DNA of 64,000 nucleotides from Vallitalea maricola (GTDB taxonomy: Bacteria > Bacillota > Clostridia > Lachnospirales > Vallitaleaceae), in assembly GCF_036985595.1 (NCBI RefSeq), contig NZ_BTPU01000020.1, positions 62,001-126,000 on the forward strand, in the 5' to 3' direction. Under the pieces are notes generated by a model, which did not search any database, was not told the DNA's origin, and worked only from the letters and a program-made list of their open reading frames with translations. The translations under genes were made by a program, and so were the position numbers. Below are positions 1 through 9,682 of this stretch, piece by piece (within the stretch, counting starts at the first letter, position 1; every line of letters starts with the position of its first letter).

Positions 1-2
1 GA

Positions 3-3000
3 ACTAACTACTATTGTAAAACTACCAATTCTGACCTATGGGAAATTAAAGAGAGACAATGGGGAAAAGTAGAAAATAACTTTTCTGATATTGACAAGAT
101 TGATGGAGCTTACGTAGATGAAGAAGGAAAAACTTATTTATTTTCAAAAGGTCAATATATTAGATATATATCCCATGTGAATATTAATGACCAGATTCAA
201 TATATGGATGAAGGCTATCCAAAAGATATTAATAAAAATTGGAAGGAAGAGTTTGGTAAAGAAATTCATCCGTTTTTCCATAAGTCTATAGATGCTTCAA
301 TGGTGGGAATAGACCATAAAAGATATTTATTCAAGGATGATGTATATGTATCTTCAGATGACTATGTACATCCAAAAATGATTTTAGACCGTTTTGGACA
401 TGTTAAAAATAATTTCAATAGAATGAGACATATTGATGCAGCTTTCACTATTGAAGATAAGTACTATTTATTTGCTGGTGACCAAGTTATATGCTATAGG
501 AATAATATAGAAAATAATAGAGTCTATGTAGAAGAAGGTTATCCTCTTACTATTGACACATGGATGCCAGAATTACCTTATAATTTTAAGAAGAGAATAG
601 ATGCAGCTATTAACACAGACGATTGCATTTGCCTATTATCAGATGGTAAATCCATTAATATAACCTGTGATGACAAAGGATTCCATGTATTAGGAAGCGA
701 GGAAGAAACATCTAAACAGTGGGGTATTGTTAAGAATAATATAATTGAAAATAGTAAAGTAGATGCAGCATTTGTAGGATTAGATGGTAAGGCTTATGTG
801 TTTAGTGGAGATCAGTATTATCGCTATTCAGGTGAAGATTATAAGGTTGTTGATTCTGGTTATCCAAGATTTATAGAATCTGATTGGAATTCACTATTAG
901 AGGTAACTGCGGCATTTGTACTAGATGGCAAAACCTATTTATGTGGTATGACAGATGATGAGTCCATGAAGTATGTTAGATATTCTACTAATAATTATAC
1001 CGTAGTGGATGAAGGCTATCCAAAGACTTTAGATGATAACTGGTGGAATCTACCTTTTGCTTTAACGAAGACTGATACACCAGATAGATATTTTGATACT
1101 ATTGATGCTGTTTTTACTGACAAACAAGGACGTACTTATTTATTCTCTAGTAACAGATATATTTATTTTGATAATCAACATAGATGGTGGTCAGAACCTG
1201 CCTTGATGTCAGATACTTGGGGAGATATGCCATTTGAATATGTTGATGCAGCTTTTACAGGCAAGGATGGAAAAGTATATATCTTCTCTAATGAACATTA
1301 CATAAGTTATAAGACTAATGATTATTCAAAAATAGATAGTAATGTACCTAGTAGAATAATGGACTTTTGGGGTAGTGTAATAAATAATATTAAAGATACA
1401 GGCATAGTGGATGCTTCTATGACAGTAAGAATACCTGATAATGATGAACTTAAAGAGCGTATTTATGTATTCTCAGGTAATCAATATTATAGATATACTT
1501 TACCTTTTAATATGAACAGATATGTAGATGAAGGTTATCCTAAAAACATAGCTAAAGAACTATCTGAAGAACCAGGGTTTGAAAATCTGGATATAGACTT
1601 CTCTAATGGAATAGATAGTGCTATGGCTAATGGTAGGAATATGTACTTCTTCAAAGATGGTACTTGCACTATACTTGTAGAATCTGTATCACAAGTTTTG
1701 GATAAAACATATTCACTTATGGATGATGAAATACCTACATGTGTATTTACTCATGAAGGAAACATCTATATGCGTACTCAAAAGGATGGTAACTATAAAC
1801 GCTGCAATGATTTAGAAAGTTTGGCTGGTATAAAGCTAACTGATATTTTACCACCATTGCTTAGACCATTAGATGAAGATGGCGACGGCAAGCTTATAGA
1901 GGATAATAGGAAAATATCTTCCATTCTTGAGGGAACAGATGGGAACACATATGCTTTCTTTGATTTTAATAATGAAGATTCAGAAGATGATACAGGTAAT
2001 ATAGAAGAGGATAATATGTATCATACATGTTACAACTTCTTATCCAAGCAAGAATATAGCATAGCAGAAGAATGGGGATATGTAGATAATAATATTATCA
2101 AGAATAATCATGTTGATGCTGGATTAGTTGGCGTTGATGGTAATACCTATTTATTTAGTGGGGATCAATACGTTATGTATAATCATGAGTCATCAAAAGA
2201 ATATGCTTATATTGATAAAGTACCAAAACTCATAGAAGAACATTTTGGACTAAGAAATGTGAATATCGCTTATGTCATAGAGGATAAAACTTTCCTATTA
2301 GAAAAACCAGATGAACAAGGAAGATTTAGATATGTTCAGTATTCAGGTAAGGATTATAGCAAAACTGATACAGGATTCCCTAAAACTGCTGATGAACATT
2401 GGTGGAACATACCTATACAGTTTGTTATAGAAGGATTTGATCAAGTTGATGCAGTATATGTAGAAGATGATAACATCTATTTGATTCATGGGGATAAACA
2501 GCTGCAGTATAATTATGTAGAGGGAATATGGTCTTATCCAAAAAACATAAATAAGATGTGGAAGAATATACCCCTAGAGAAGATTACTACTCTGTTTAAA
2601 GGTATAGATGATGCTATCTATTTCTTTGATGAAGACAAATATTCTAAATTAGTAGATGGAGCCTTTGTCAATATAAACATAGACCCAGTGGAAGGTGAGA
2701 ACAGACGGACAGATACATATGTAGAAAGTCTTAACAAGGTCTTTGGTAAGGTAGATAATAATATTGTTGAACTTAATAGAATAGATGCTTCTTTTGTAGA
2801 TTCACATGGTATTACTTATTTATTCTGCGGGGATCAATATGTACGTTATTCATCAAGTGATTATAGATATATTGACTTCGGTTATCCAAAGAAAATCTAT
2901 GAAAACCTACGTTTCGAGAAAGGTTTTGAGAATCTGGATCATAAGATTGGTAAGACAGATGAGAATTATAATAAAGAAGTTATTATAAAAGCAATAATAG

Positions 3001-6000
3001 CTAATCGAGGCACTATCTACATCTTTATAGAAGATAAATGTATAGCTTTGGCACAAGGAGAAATTCGAGAGATGCCAATAAGTCACTTAGGAAGAATCAG
3101 AAATAATCTGCTGGAAGAAGAAAAAATAGATGCTGCCTTTGGAGATGAAAATAGAACATTTATTTTCTGTGGGGACCAATATATTCGTTACTCACAAAAA
3201 ACATACGAATACGTAGATGAGGGTTATCCAAAATCCATTACAGCTATAGTTGACGAGAATTTGGGTATAGATGCAGCTACATTCCAAGGAATATTTACTT
3301 ATGATTTGGATGCAGCTCTATACAAAGATGAAAGATTATATCTCTTCAAGGGGGACAAGTACTATTATGATAATCAGATAGCAGAAATAGCTACAGCTTG
3401 GGGTAAGATTAAGAATACCTTTAACCCAGATGAACATCTAGATGATATGGTTGAAATAGATGCTGCGTTCTTAGATAGAGAGGGTAAACTATTTGTTTTC
3501 AGGGATAATCAGTATATTCGTTACAGTAACTTGGATAATGAATATGTAGATGAAGGCTATCCTAGAGATATCTGCAATAACTGGGGTAACATGCCGATTA
3601 ATTTTGAAGAATCCATTGATGGCGCATTCATATTTGATAATAAAACTTATATGATAAAAGGACAACATTATATACGCTACTCAGACCCTGCTTATAAAAA
3701 GATGGATATTATATATCCTCAAGTAATAACTAACAGATGGGGAGAATATGCAGATTATCTATTAGCTGATATTAAGATTATCACTGATTATGAGTATATG
3801 GACCATATGTATATAGGAGATAATTATACCCTTACAGATTTTTTACATCCACAGAAGCATATTATAGAAGAATCCTATGAAGTATTAAGTAATATATTTA
3901 AGTGGGATGCAGAAGAAATAAAATGGCTCAAGAAAAAACACGCTTTTTTATTTAGTGGGTCACCTTATGAAGTAAATCTTAACATAGAAATACTTATAAA
4001 GATGCTGTCTGTCTTCAAAGTAACACAAGATATAGAGACTACACCATCTAAGCTTTATAGATACGTATGGTCATATATCTATGGAGACAATAAAGATTTA
4101 GATGAGGCAGCTGGGTATCTGTACAAACAATTAGGACTAATGAATAGTCAGAAGGATTGGGCGATACTAAAAGAACAGATCCAAGACGAAGAAAATATTA
4201 TGAAACGAGATGCATTAGTACCTTATCTCACATATGTAGAAAATGATGTAAGCAATAGCAGAGAATTGTATGAGAAGCTGTTAATTGATGTGGATATGGA
4301 TAGCTGTGCTAGAACATCTAGAATCAAAGAAGCTTTAGCTTGTATGCAATTATATTTCCATAGATACTTTATGGACTTAGAAAAACCAGCACTAGAGAAT
4401 TTTGAAGATATGGATATAGTAAAAGATAAGCTGAAGTCCTATTGGGAGTGGATGAAGAATTATCGTGTTTGGGAAGCTAACCGTAAGGTATTTCTATATC
4501 CTGAAAACTATATTCGCCCTGAGCTTAGAGATACTAAGACAGAACAGTTCAAGACTCTTGAAGATGAAGTTATGCAAGGAGAACTGACAGATACATTGGT
4601 TGAACAGGCTTATAAGAATTATTTGGATTCCTATGATGACGTATCTAGATTAACTGTTGCAGGTGGTTATCGCTATAACGATGATTCTACTAATGATGAT
4701 AGAATCATTATTTTTGGACGCACAAAAACAGAACCAACAAAATACTATTATCGTACTGCTATATTTATTGATGGGGATACAGAGACTGTTCAATGGGATT
4801 CATGGATAGATACTGAACTTCAAATTGATTCTCAAAAGGTATACCCAGTATATGCCTTTGGTAAAACATTTGTTTTCTGGCCACAAGTAGAACTGGATAA
4901 CAAAGAAAAAGAGAGTCAAAACGCAACAGCCAGTGAAAGTGACGGAAAATATAATTTTAACAAAACCCAGAAAAATAATAAAGTCATAAAGATTAATTTT
5001 TCATACCTTAACTTAAATGGTAAGTGGGTTATACCTCAGACACTAGATCAAGAGATTAAGATATCAGAATTAGTAACTAAGTCCACTACAGAGGTTAAGA
5101 GTCCTGTAGGTGTAGAACTGTTTGTAAAGAAATCACACAAATTAGATTCAGATACTCATGATAATATTGTAATCAACTGTAGTTATAGTCTTCTTGACAA
5201 GGATTTACTGAATTATAATATTTTCAAATCATTTGATACAGGATATGAACGAAAGAATAAGACCTTCCTATTAACACCAGAACTATATACTGTAGTAAGC
5301 AATAACAATCCAGCTTATGAAAATATGGGACAATCAGTATTTAAAACCTTATTTGAGGAAAATATTGCTATGGAAAATGCCGTTGCTTTTAACATAGGAA
5401 AAGCACCTTGGTTTGCCTTTGATCATAAGGGTGGTAGTTTCTTATGTAAGCCATCAATGCATAATCTGGATGAAAATGAATGGCCTAAGACTATAGATTA
5501 TTCGAATCTCGGTGAAGATGTAACACATATTGATGCATCTTTCCAAGTAGATGGTACTACCTATCTTATAGTTGGTGAAAGCTACTTTGCTTTTGATGGA
5601 GACTTTATGGATGAAAAAGGAAATATACTTGATAATTATGTTACAGGCCCTAACTATGAAAGATGGGGACACGCAGATCCTAATGAAGAAAGTGTAAAAG
5701 TTAAAGCTGCATTTACCATTAATAATTATACGTATATCATTAAAAATGATAATTATTTACGTTTTGAAAATGGTGAGTTCAGTCAGACACCAGTTAATTA
5801 TCCAAAGAGTATTGATTTCTTGGAAACGGATATAAAATCTGTCCTTGGTAATCAAGAATTCTATGTTAATTTAAATGAGATTAACATTGATTCAGCTTTT
5901 ATGAAAGATGGTATTCTTTATGTTATTGATGGAAAAGAAATTATAGTTGTTAATAGTGACTTAACAGCAGAAGAATTATTGACACATGAATTTGTAAGAC

Positions 6001-9000
6001 ATCTAAAGACAGGTACAGCAATAGGGGCTGTCTCTTTATCAGATAGTGGTGTAATGGTATATAAACGAAACGATATGGTTGATTATAACTTCTACTTCTG
6101 TGAATATAACCTAAATACCAATAACTGGGATTCACATGGATTGCTTATTAGGGACCAAGATAATAATCCAGTAGATATTGATGCTAGCTTTAGATATAAC
6201 AATGATCTATATTTGATTAAAGGTAATGAGGTCATGCTGCTTAATGATGCACCTACAACAGATGTTAGTTGGGTAACTACACAAACTATTGCTGTTAGTA
6301 GATTCTGTGATATGAGTAGTGTAGAATCAGCCACTGTAGTAGATAATAAATATCTGTATATGTTTAGTACTGATTTATATATCCGTTATACACTAGTTAA
6401 CGGTAAATTACCACAATACATGGATATAGGATATCCACAGCCTATAAGTCTAATACCTATACATGCTTCATTTACATTAGATTCAAAGAGTTATATCTTA
6501 TATAAAGGCTATTATAAGAGATTAGCTATAGACAAAGGAGAAATTATCAATATTGATCCACTTGGTTATAAAAATATGGCTGGAAGTTTATTGAATATAC
6601 CAAGTGAATTTTTAAACGGTATTGATGCAGGTGTTAATACAGGTAACTATTTGTATCTATTTAAAGATAATGCTTATGTTAAGTATGACATTAATAGTGA
6701 TATTAGACCTTACGAAGTGGAAGATGTACCTTATGATATCATTAGGCTCACATCAAGTACTTCTCATAAGTTAAGTACTAAGTTATTCACAGAAGGTTTA
6801 GATGCTTTCTTAGACCTAAGCACCCAGCAAATAGGTGAATTACCTAAGTTTGATGCTAATATAAGTAATACTACTACTATTAAGATAAATAAAGATAGAA
6901 TCAAGATATATCCAATATCAGAAACTCTTGATTTTGATAGTGCTAATAGTAGTTATTATTGGGAATTATTCTTCCATGTACCATTCTTTTTGGCCCAGAC
7001 ATTAAATACAGCGCAGTTGTTTGAAGAGGCTAAAAAGTGGTATGAATTTATATTTGATCCAACAGAGGCAGTTTGGTGGAAGTTCTTACCGTTTATAAAT
7101 GCATCTACAGATGGTCTATATGGAATAGAAGATGATGATGATCAAACTCAAATTAAGAAATATCTAGAAGACCCATTTGACCCTCATGCCATAGCTGCTT
7201 TACGTATTATTGCTTATGAAAAGGCTTTGGTAATGAACTATATTGATAATATTATTGACTGGGGAGATTTACTCTTTGGACAATACACAAGAGAATCTAT
7301 TAATGAGGCACGGATGCTGTATATTCTAGCTTATGATTTACTTGGTGAAAAACCAGAAGCCTTAGGGGAGAGAGTATTAACTGATGATGTAGATTATGAA
7401 ACACTTACAAAAGAAGCTACTAATAATGAGGATAGATACGAATTCTTGTTAGACCTTGAGAATGCTAATAATCTTAGTCGCAATACTTTGATACACTTAT
7501 TCTCTGGCGGTACAGTTAATGATAGTTTAGTTAATCCTTATTTCTTTATACCTGAGAATTGGAATTTCATTAATTATTGGAATACTGTTGAGGACAGATT
7601 GTATAAGATTAGACATTGTATGAATATTATGGGAATCAATCAACCGTTACCATTATTCCAGCCTCCTATTGACCCTATGGCTCTTGTACAGGCTGTAGCA
7701 GGTGGAATGAGTTTATCACAGGCAGTAGCTGTTAGTGATGGAAGTACTCCACACTACCGTTTTAGCTTCATGATAAATAAGGCTAACGAGTTAGCATCTA
7801 AGGTTAGCCAATTCGGTAATGACCTATTAGCTACCCTTGAGAAAAAGGATTCTGAAGAGCTTAGTCTCCTACAGCAAAAGCAGGAGAATACTATCTTGAC
7901 TATGACTCGCAAGATTAAAGAAGATCAGCTGCAAGAGGCTATAGAAAATACAAAATCATTAGAGGAAAGCCTAAAGAACACTGAGGACACTATTAAACAT
8001 TATAAGGATTTAATAAATACAGGTTTCATACCAGCAGAGATAGCTCAGATGAGTCTTATGTCTATTGGTGCTGCATTCATGACAACAGCTTCTATTGCCA
8101 AATTTGTTAATATGGGTATTTCACTCATTCCTAAGGCTATAATAGGAACGTTCACTTATGCAGAAGTTAATACAGATGGATTACTAGAAAATTTCTCAGA
8201 AGCTACAGAAACCTCTGGTGAAAGCATTAATATGCTAGGTGAGATTGTAGGTATGAAAGCTAATCTGGAACGTATGAAAGAAGATTGGCAATTACAGCTC
8301 AAGATGGCTAAAAGCGAAAAGATACAATTACAGCATCAGATTAATGGCTCTAAATTATCAGAACGTATAGCTCAGACAGAGATTGATATTTTAGAAGAAG
8401 AAATTAGACAAAACGATTCAGTTAATAGATTTATGAAGAACAAATTTACGAATAAAGAGTTATATAACTGGATGGCAGGTAAATTATCTACACTGTATTT
8501 CAAGACTTACAAGCTTGCACATAAAATGGCCAAATCTGCTCAAAAAGCATTCCAATATGAGAGAGGTATGAAGGAAAGAGAAGTAAATTATATCTCATCC
8601 ATGTACTGGGATAGCTTAAGAAAAGGTCTTTTAGCAGGAGAGAGTTTGGGCTATGATTTAGACACAATGGAACAGGCATATATAGAGAGTAATAGTCGTG
8701 ACCTGGAGATAGCCAAACCTATATCTCTACTAGAACTTGACCCATTTGCACTAGTTAGTCTTAAGGAAAAAGGAGTTTGTGAGTTTAATTTAACAGAAGC
8801 TCTATTTGATTATGATTTCCAAGGACATTATGGCAGACAAGTAAAGACCATATCAGTTGTATTTGATATGGGAGAAGGTAAAGCACCTGTTAATGCTACT
8901 TTGACACAGTTAAGCCATAAGACTATTATTGAACCAGATGTAAAAGCCGTTAAGTACATGATTGACCCTAAAGATGTTCAGCCTACTTCTATTCGCTCAG

Positions 9001-9611
9001 ATTGGAGAGCTAATCAGCAGATTGTCTTATCACCAAGAGGTGAGTATGAAGAGAATAACGGATTATTCGAGCTTCGCTATGATGATGAACGTTATTTACC
9101 ATTTGAAGGCACTGGTGCAGTATCAAGATGGCGACTAGAACTTAATGGGAAAAAGGGAGCATATAATCCTAAGGACTTAAAAGATGTCATTATTAACCTT
9201 AAGTATACAGCAAAACAAGGTGGACAAAGTTTTGGGGATGCTGTTAGAGGTATGTTAAAGCCATATAATGCTTTGCATTTTATAGATATGGCAGAAACAT
9301 TTGGTGATAATTGGACTGATTTCCTACAAAGTAATGATGAGCTAGCTGTGACAATAACTAGAGATATGTTACCTAATATGGCAGGAAGCAAGATTGATGG
9401 TATCTACATGATAGGTGACCTTTATGAAGAAGGTAAATTAGGAATGATACTTGATAGTGGCAAAACATATAACCTAGAAAGTGGCAATTATGTAGAGACA
9501 AGCGGTTTAAGTATCAGTAGTAGAGGTTCACAGTGGAGCTTTACTCTAAAAGGAGATAAGTACAATGTTAAGAATGTAGGACTTATTATAGGATATAAGG
9601 CTTCCGTATAA
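3..9611 (+). CDS. Tc toxin A-subunit-like protein with hemopexin repeats (5' end outside window)
   Basis: The reading frame is open from base 3, so the true start lies left of the window; at least 3,200 residues are encoded. Up to about 3.8 kb it consists of some 18 degenerate hemopexin-type repeats built on the pattern IDAAF...YLFSGDQYIRYS...VDEGYPK. Bases 3.85-4.65 kb carry the helical segment typical of TcA proteins (NYRVWEANRKVFLYPENYIRPELRD near 4.46 kb spans family hallmark residues YRVWEANR and FLYPENY). A beta-rich stretch and a second hemopexin-like block follow (5.4-6.7 kb). Next come the conserved YWELFFH and FEEAKKWYEFIFDP motifs (6.95-7.05 kb), a long coiled-coil pore/linker region (7.8-8.7 kb) and a C-terminal TcB-binding-like domain (8.75-9.6 kb). 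Known TcA proteins form pentameric translocation pores that bind TcB-TcC cocoons. No TcB or TcC gene is visible here. No signal peptide can be judged because the N-terminus is missing. Confidence 0.88.
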   Translation, partial: TNYYCKTTNSDLWEIKERQWGKVENNFSDIDKIDGAYVDEEGKTYLFSKGQYIRYISHVNINDQIQYMDEGYPKDINKNWKEEFGKEIHPFFHKSIDASMVGIDHKRYLFKDDVYVSSDDYVHPKMILDRFGHVKNNFNRMRHIDAAFTIEDKYYLFAGDQVICYRNNIENNRVYVEEGYPLTIDTWMPELPYNFKKRIDAAINTDDCICLLSDGKSINITCDDKGFHVLGSEEETSKQWGIVKNNIIENSKVDAAFVGLDGKAYVFSGDQYYRYSGEDYKVVDSGYPRFIESDWNSLLEVTAAFVLDGKTYLCGMTDDESMKYVRYSTNNYTVVDEGYPKTLDDNWWNLPFALTKTDTPDRYFDTIDAVFTDKQGRTYLFSSNRYIYFDNQHRWWSEPALMSDTWGDMPFEYVDAAFTGKDGKVYIFSNEHYISYKTNDYSKIDSNVPSRIMDFWGSVINNIKDTGIVDASMTVRIPDNDELKERIYVFSGNQYYRYTLPFNMNRYVDEGYPKNIAKELSEEPGFENLDIDFSNGIDSAMANGRNMYFFKDGTCTILVESVSQVLDKTYSLMDDEIPTCVFTHEGNIYMRTQKDGNYKRCNDLESLAGIKLTDILPPLLRPLDEDGDGKLIEDNRKISSILEGTDGNTYAFFDFNNEDSEDDTGNIEEDNMYHTCYNFLSKQEYSIAEEWGYVDNNIIKNNHVDAGLVGVDGNTYLFSGDQYVMYNHESSKEYAYIDKVPKLIEEHFGLRNVNIAYVIEDKTFLLEKPDEQGRFRYVQYSGKDYSKTDTGFPKTADEHWWNIPIQFVIEGFDQVDAVYVEDDNIYLIHGDKQLQYNYVEGIWSYPKNINKMWKNIPLEKITTLFKGIDDAIYFFDEDKYSKLVDGAFVNINIDPVEGENRRTDTYVESLNKVFGKVDNNIVELNRIDASFVDSHGITYLFCGDQYVRYSSSDYRYIDFGYPKKIYENLRFEKGFENLDHKIGKTDENYNKEVIIKAIIANRGTIYIFIEDKCIALAQGEIREMPISHLGRIRNNLLEEEKIDAAFGDENRTFIFCGDQYIRYSQKTYEYVDEGYPKSITAIVDENLGIDAATFQGIFTYDLDAALYKDERLYLFKGDKYYYDNQIAEIATAWGKIKNTFNPDEHLDDMVEIDAAFLDREGKLFVFRDNQYIRYSNLDNEYVDEGYPRDICNNWGNMPINFEESIDGAFIFDNKTYMIKGQHYIRYSDPAYKKMDIIYPQVITNRWGEYADYLLADIKIITDYEYMDHMYIGDNYTLTDFLHPQKHIIEESYEVLSNIFKWDAEEIKWLKKKHAFLFSGSPYEVNLNIEILIKMLSVFKVTQDIETTPSKLYRYVWSYIYGDNKDLDEAAGYLYKQLGLMNSQKDWAILKEQIQDEENIMKRDALVPYLTYVENDVSNSRELYEKLLIDVDMDSCARTSRIKEALACMQLYFHRYFMDLEKPALENFEDMDIVKDKLKSYWEWMKNYRVWEANRKVFLYPENYIRPELRDTKTEQFKTLEDEVMQGELTDTLVEQAYKNYLDSYDDVSRLTVAGGYRYNDDSTNDDRIIIFGRTKTEPTKYYYRTAIFIDGDTETVQWDSWIDTELQIDSQKVYPVYAFGKTFVFWPQVELDNKEKESQNATASESDGKYNFNKTQKNNKVIKINFSYLNLNGKWVIPQTLDQEIKISELVTKSTTEVKSPVGVELFVKKSHKLDSDTHDNIVINCSYSLLDKDLLNYNIFKSFDTGYERKNKTFLLTPELYTVVSNNNPAYENMGQSVFKTLFEENIAMENAVAFNIGKAPWFAFDHKGGSFLCKPSMHNLDENEWPKTIDYSNLGEDVTHIDASFQVDGTTYLIVGESYFAFDGDFMDEKGNILDNYVTGPNYERWGHADPNEESVKVKAAFTINNYTYIIKNDNYLRFENGEFSQTPVNYPKSIDFLETDIKSVLGNQEFYVNLNEINIDSAFMKDGILYVIDGKEIIVVNSDLTAEELLTHEFVRHLKTGTAIGAVSLSDSGVMVYKRNDMVDYNFYFCEYNLNTNNWDSHGLLIRDQDNNPVDIDASFRYNNDLYLIKGNEVMLLNDAPTTDVSWVTTQTIAVSRFCDMSSVESATVVDNKYLYMFSTDLYIRYTLVNGKLPQYMDIGYPQPISLIPIHASFTLDSKSYILYKGYYKRLAIDKGEIINIDPLGYKNMAGSLLNIPSEFLNGIDAGVNTGNYLYLFKDNAYVKYDINSDIRPYEVEDVPYDIIRLTSSTSHKLSTKLFTEGLDAFLDLSTQQIGELPKFDANISNTTTIKINKDRIKIYPISETLDFDSANSSYYWELFFHVPFFLAQTLNTAQLFEEAKKWYEFIFDPTEAVWWKFLPFINASTDGLYGIEDDDDQTQIKKYLEDPFDPHAIAALRIIAYEKALVMNYIDNIIDWGDLLFGQYTRESINEARMLYILAYDLLGEKPEALGERVLTDDVDYETLTKEATNNEDRYEFLLDLENANNLSRNTLIHLFSGGTVNDSLVNPYFFIPENWNFINYWNTVEDRLYKIRHCMNIMGINQPLPLFQPPIDPMALVQAVAGGMSLSQAVAVSDGSTPHYRFSFMINKANELASKVSQFGNDLLATLEKKDSEELSLLQQKQENTILTMTRKIKEDQLQEAIENTKSLEESLKNTEDTIKHYKDLINTGFIPAEIAQMSLMSIGAAFMTTASIAKFVNMGISLIPKAIIGTFTYAEVNTDGLLENFSEATETSGESINMLGEIVGMKANLERMKEDWQLQLKMAKSEKIQLQHQINGSKLSERIAQTEIDILEEEIRQNDSVNRFMKNKFTNKELYNWMAGKLSTLYFKTYKLAHKMAKSAQKAFQYERGMKEREVNYISSMYWDSLRKGLLAGESLGYDLDTMEQAYIESNSRDLEIAKPISLLELDPFALVSLKEKGVCEFNLTEALFDYDFQGHYGRQVKTISVVFDMGEGKAPVNATLTQLSHKTIIEPDVKAVKYMIDPKDVQPTSIRSDWRANQQIVLSPRGEYEENNGLFELRYDDERYLPFEGTGAVSRWRLELNGKKGAYNPKDLKDVIINLKYTAKQGGQSFGDAVRGMLKPYNALHFIDMAETFGDNWTDFLQSNDELAVTITRDMLPNMAGSKIDGIYMIGDLYEEGKLGMILDSGKTYNLESGNYVETSGLSISSRGSQWSFTLKGDKYNVKNVGLIIGYKASV

Positions 9612-9619
9612 TAGTTACT

Positions 9620-9660
9620 AATAAGAGAGAAAACTATTAAGTTTTTTCTCTTATTTTTTC
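9620..9660 (+). terminator. Intrinsic terminator after the TcA-like gene
   Basis: Bases 9620-9635 and 9640-9655 form a nearly perfect hairpin (AATAAGAGAGAAAACT against AGTTTTTTCTCTTATT), with a T run at its end. It separates the toxin gene from the following gene, which lies only 71 bp on. No clear promoter is visible between them, so the hairpin may reduce rather than stop downstream expression. Confidence 0.75.
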
Positions 9661-9682
9661 ATATAAAAAGGAGAGTGAAATT

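Noticed and set aside
1..6740. Periodic DNA repeats that could be mistaken for a satellite or CRISPR-like array
   Set aside because: The periodicity follows degenerate protein-level hemopexin units in one open frame; the DNA copies are diverged and irregular in length.
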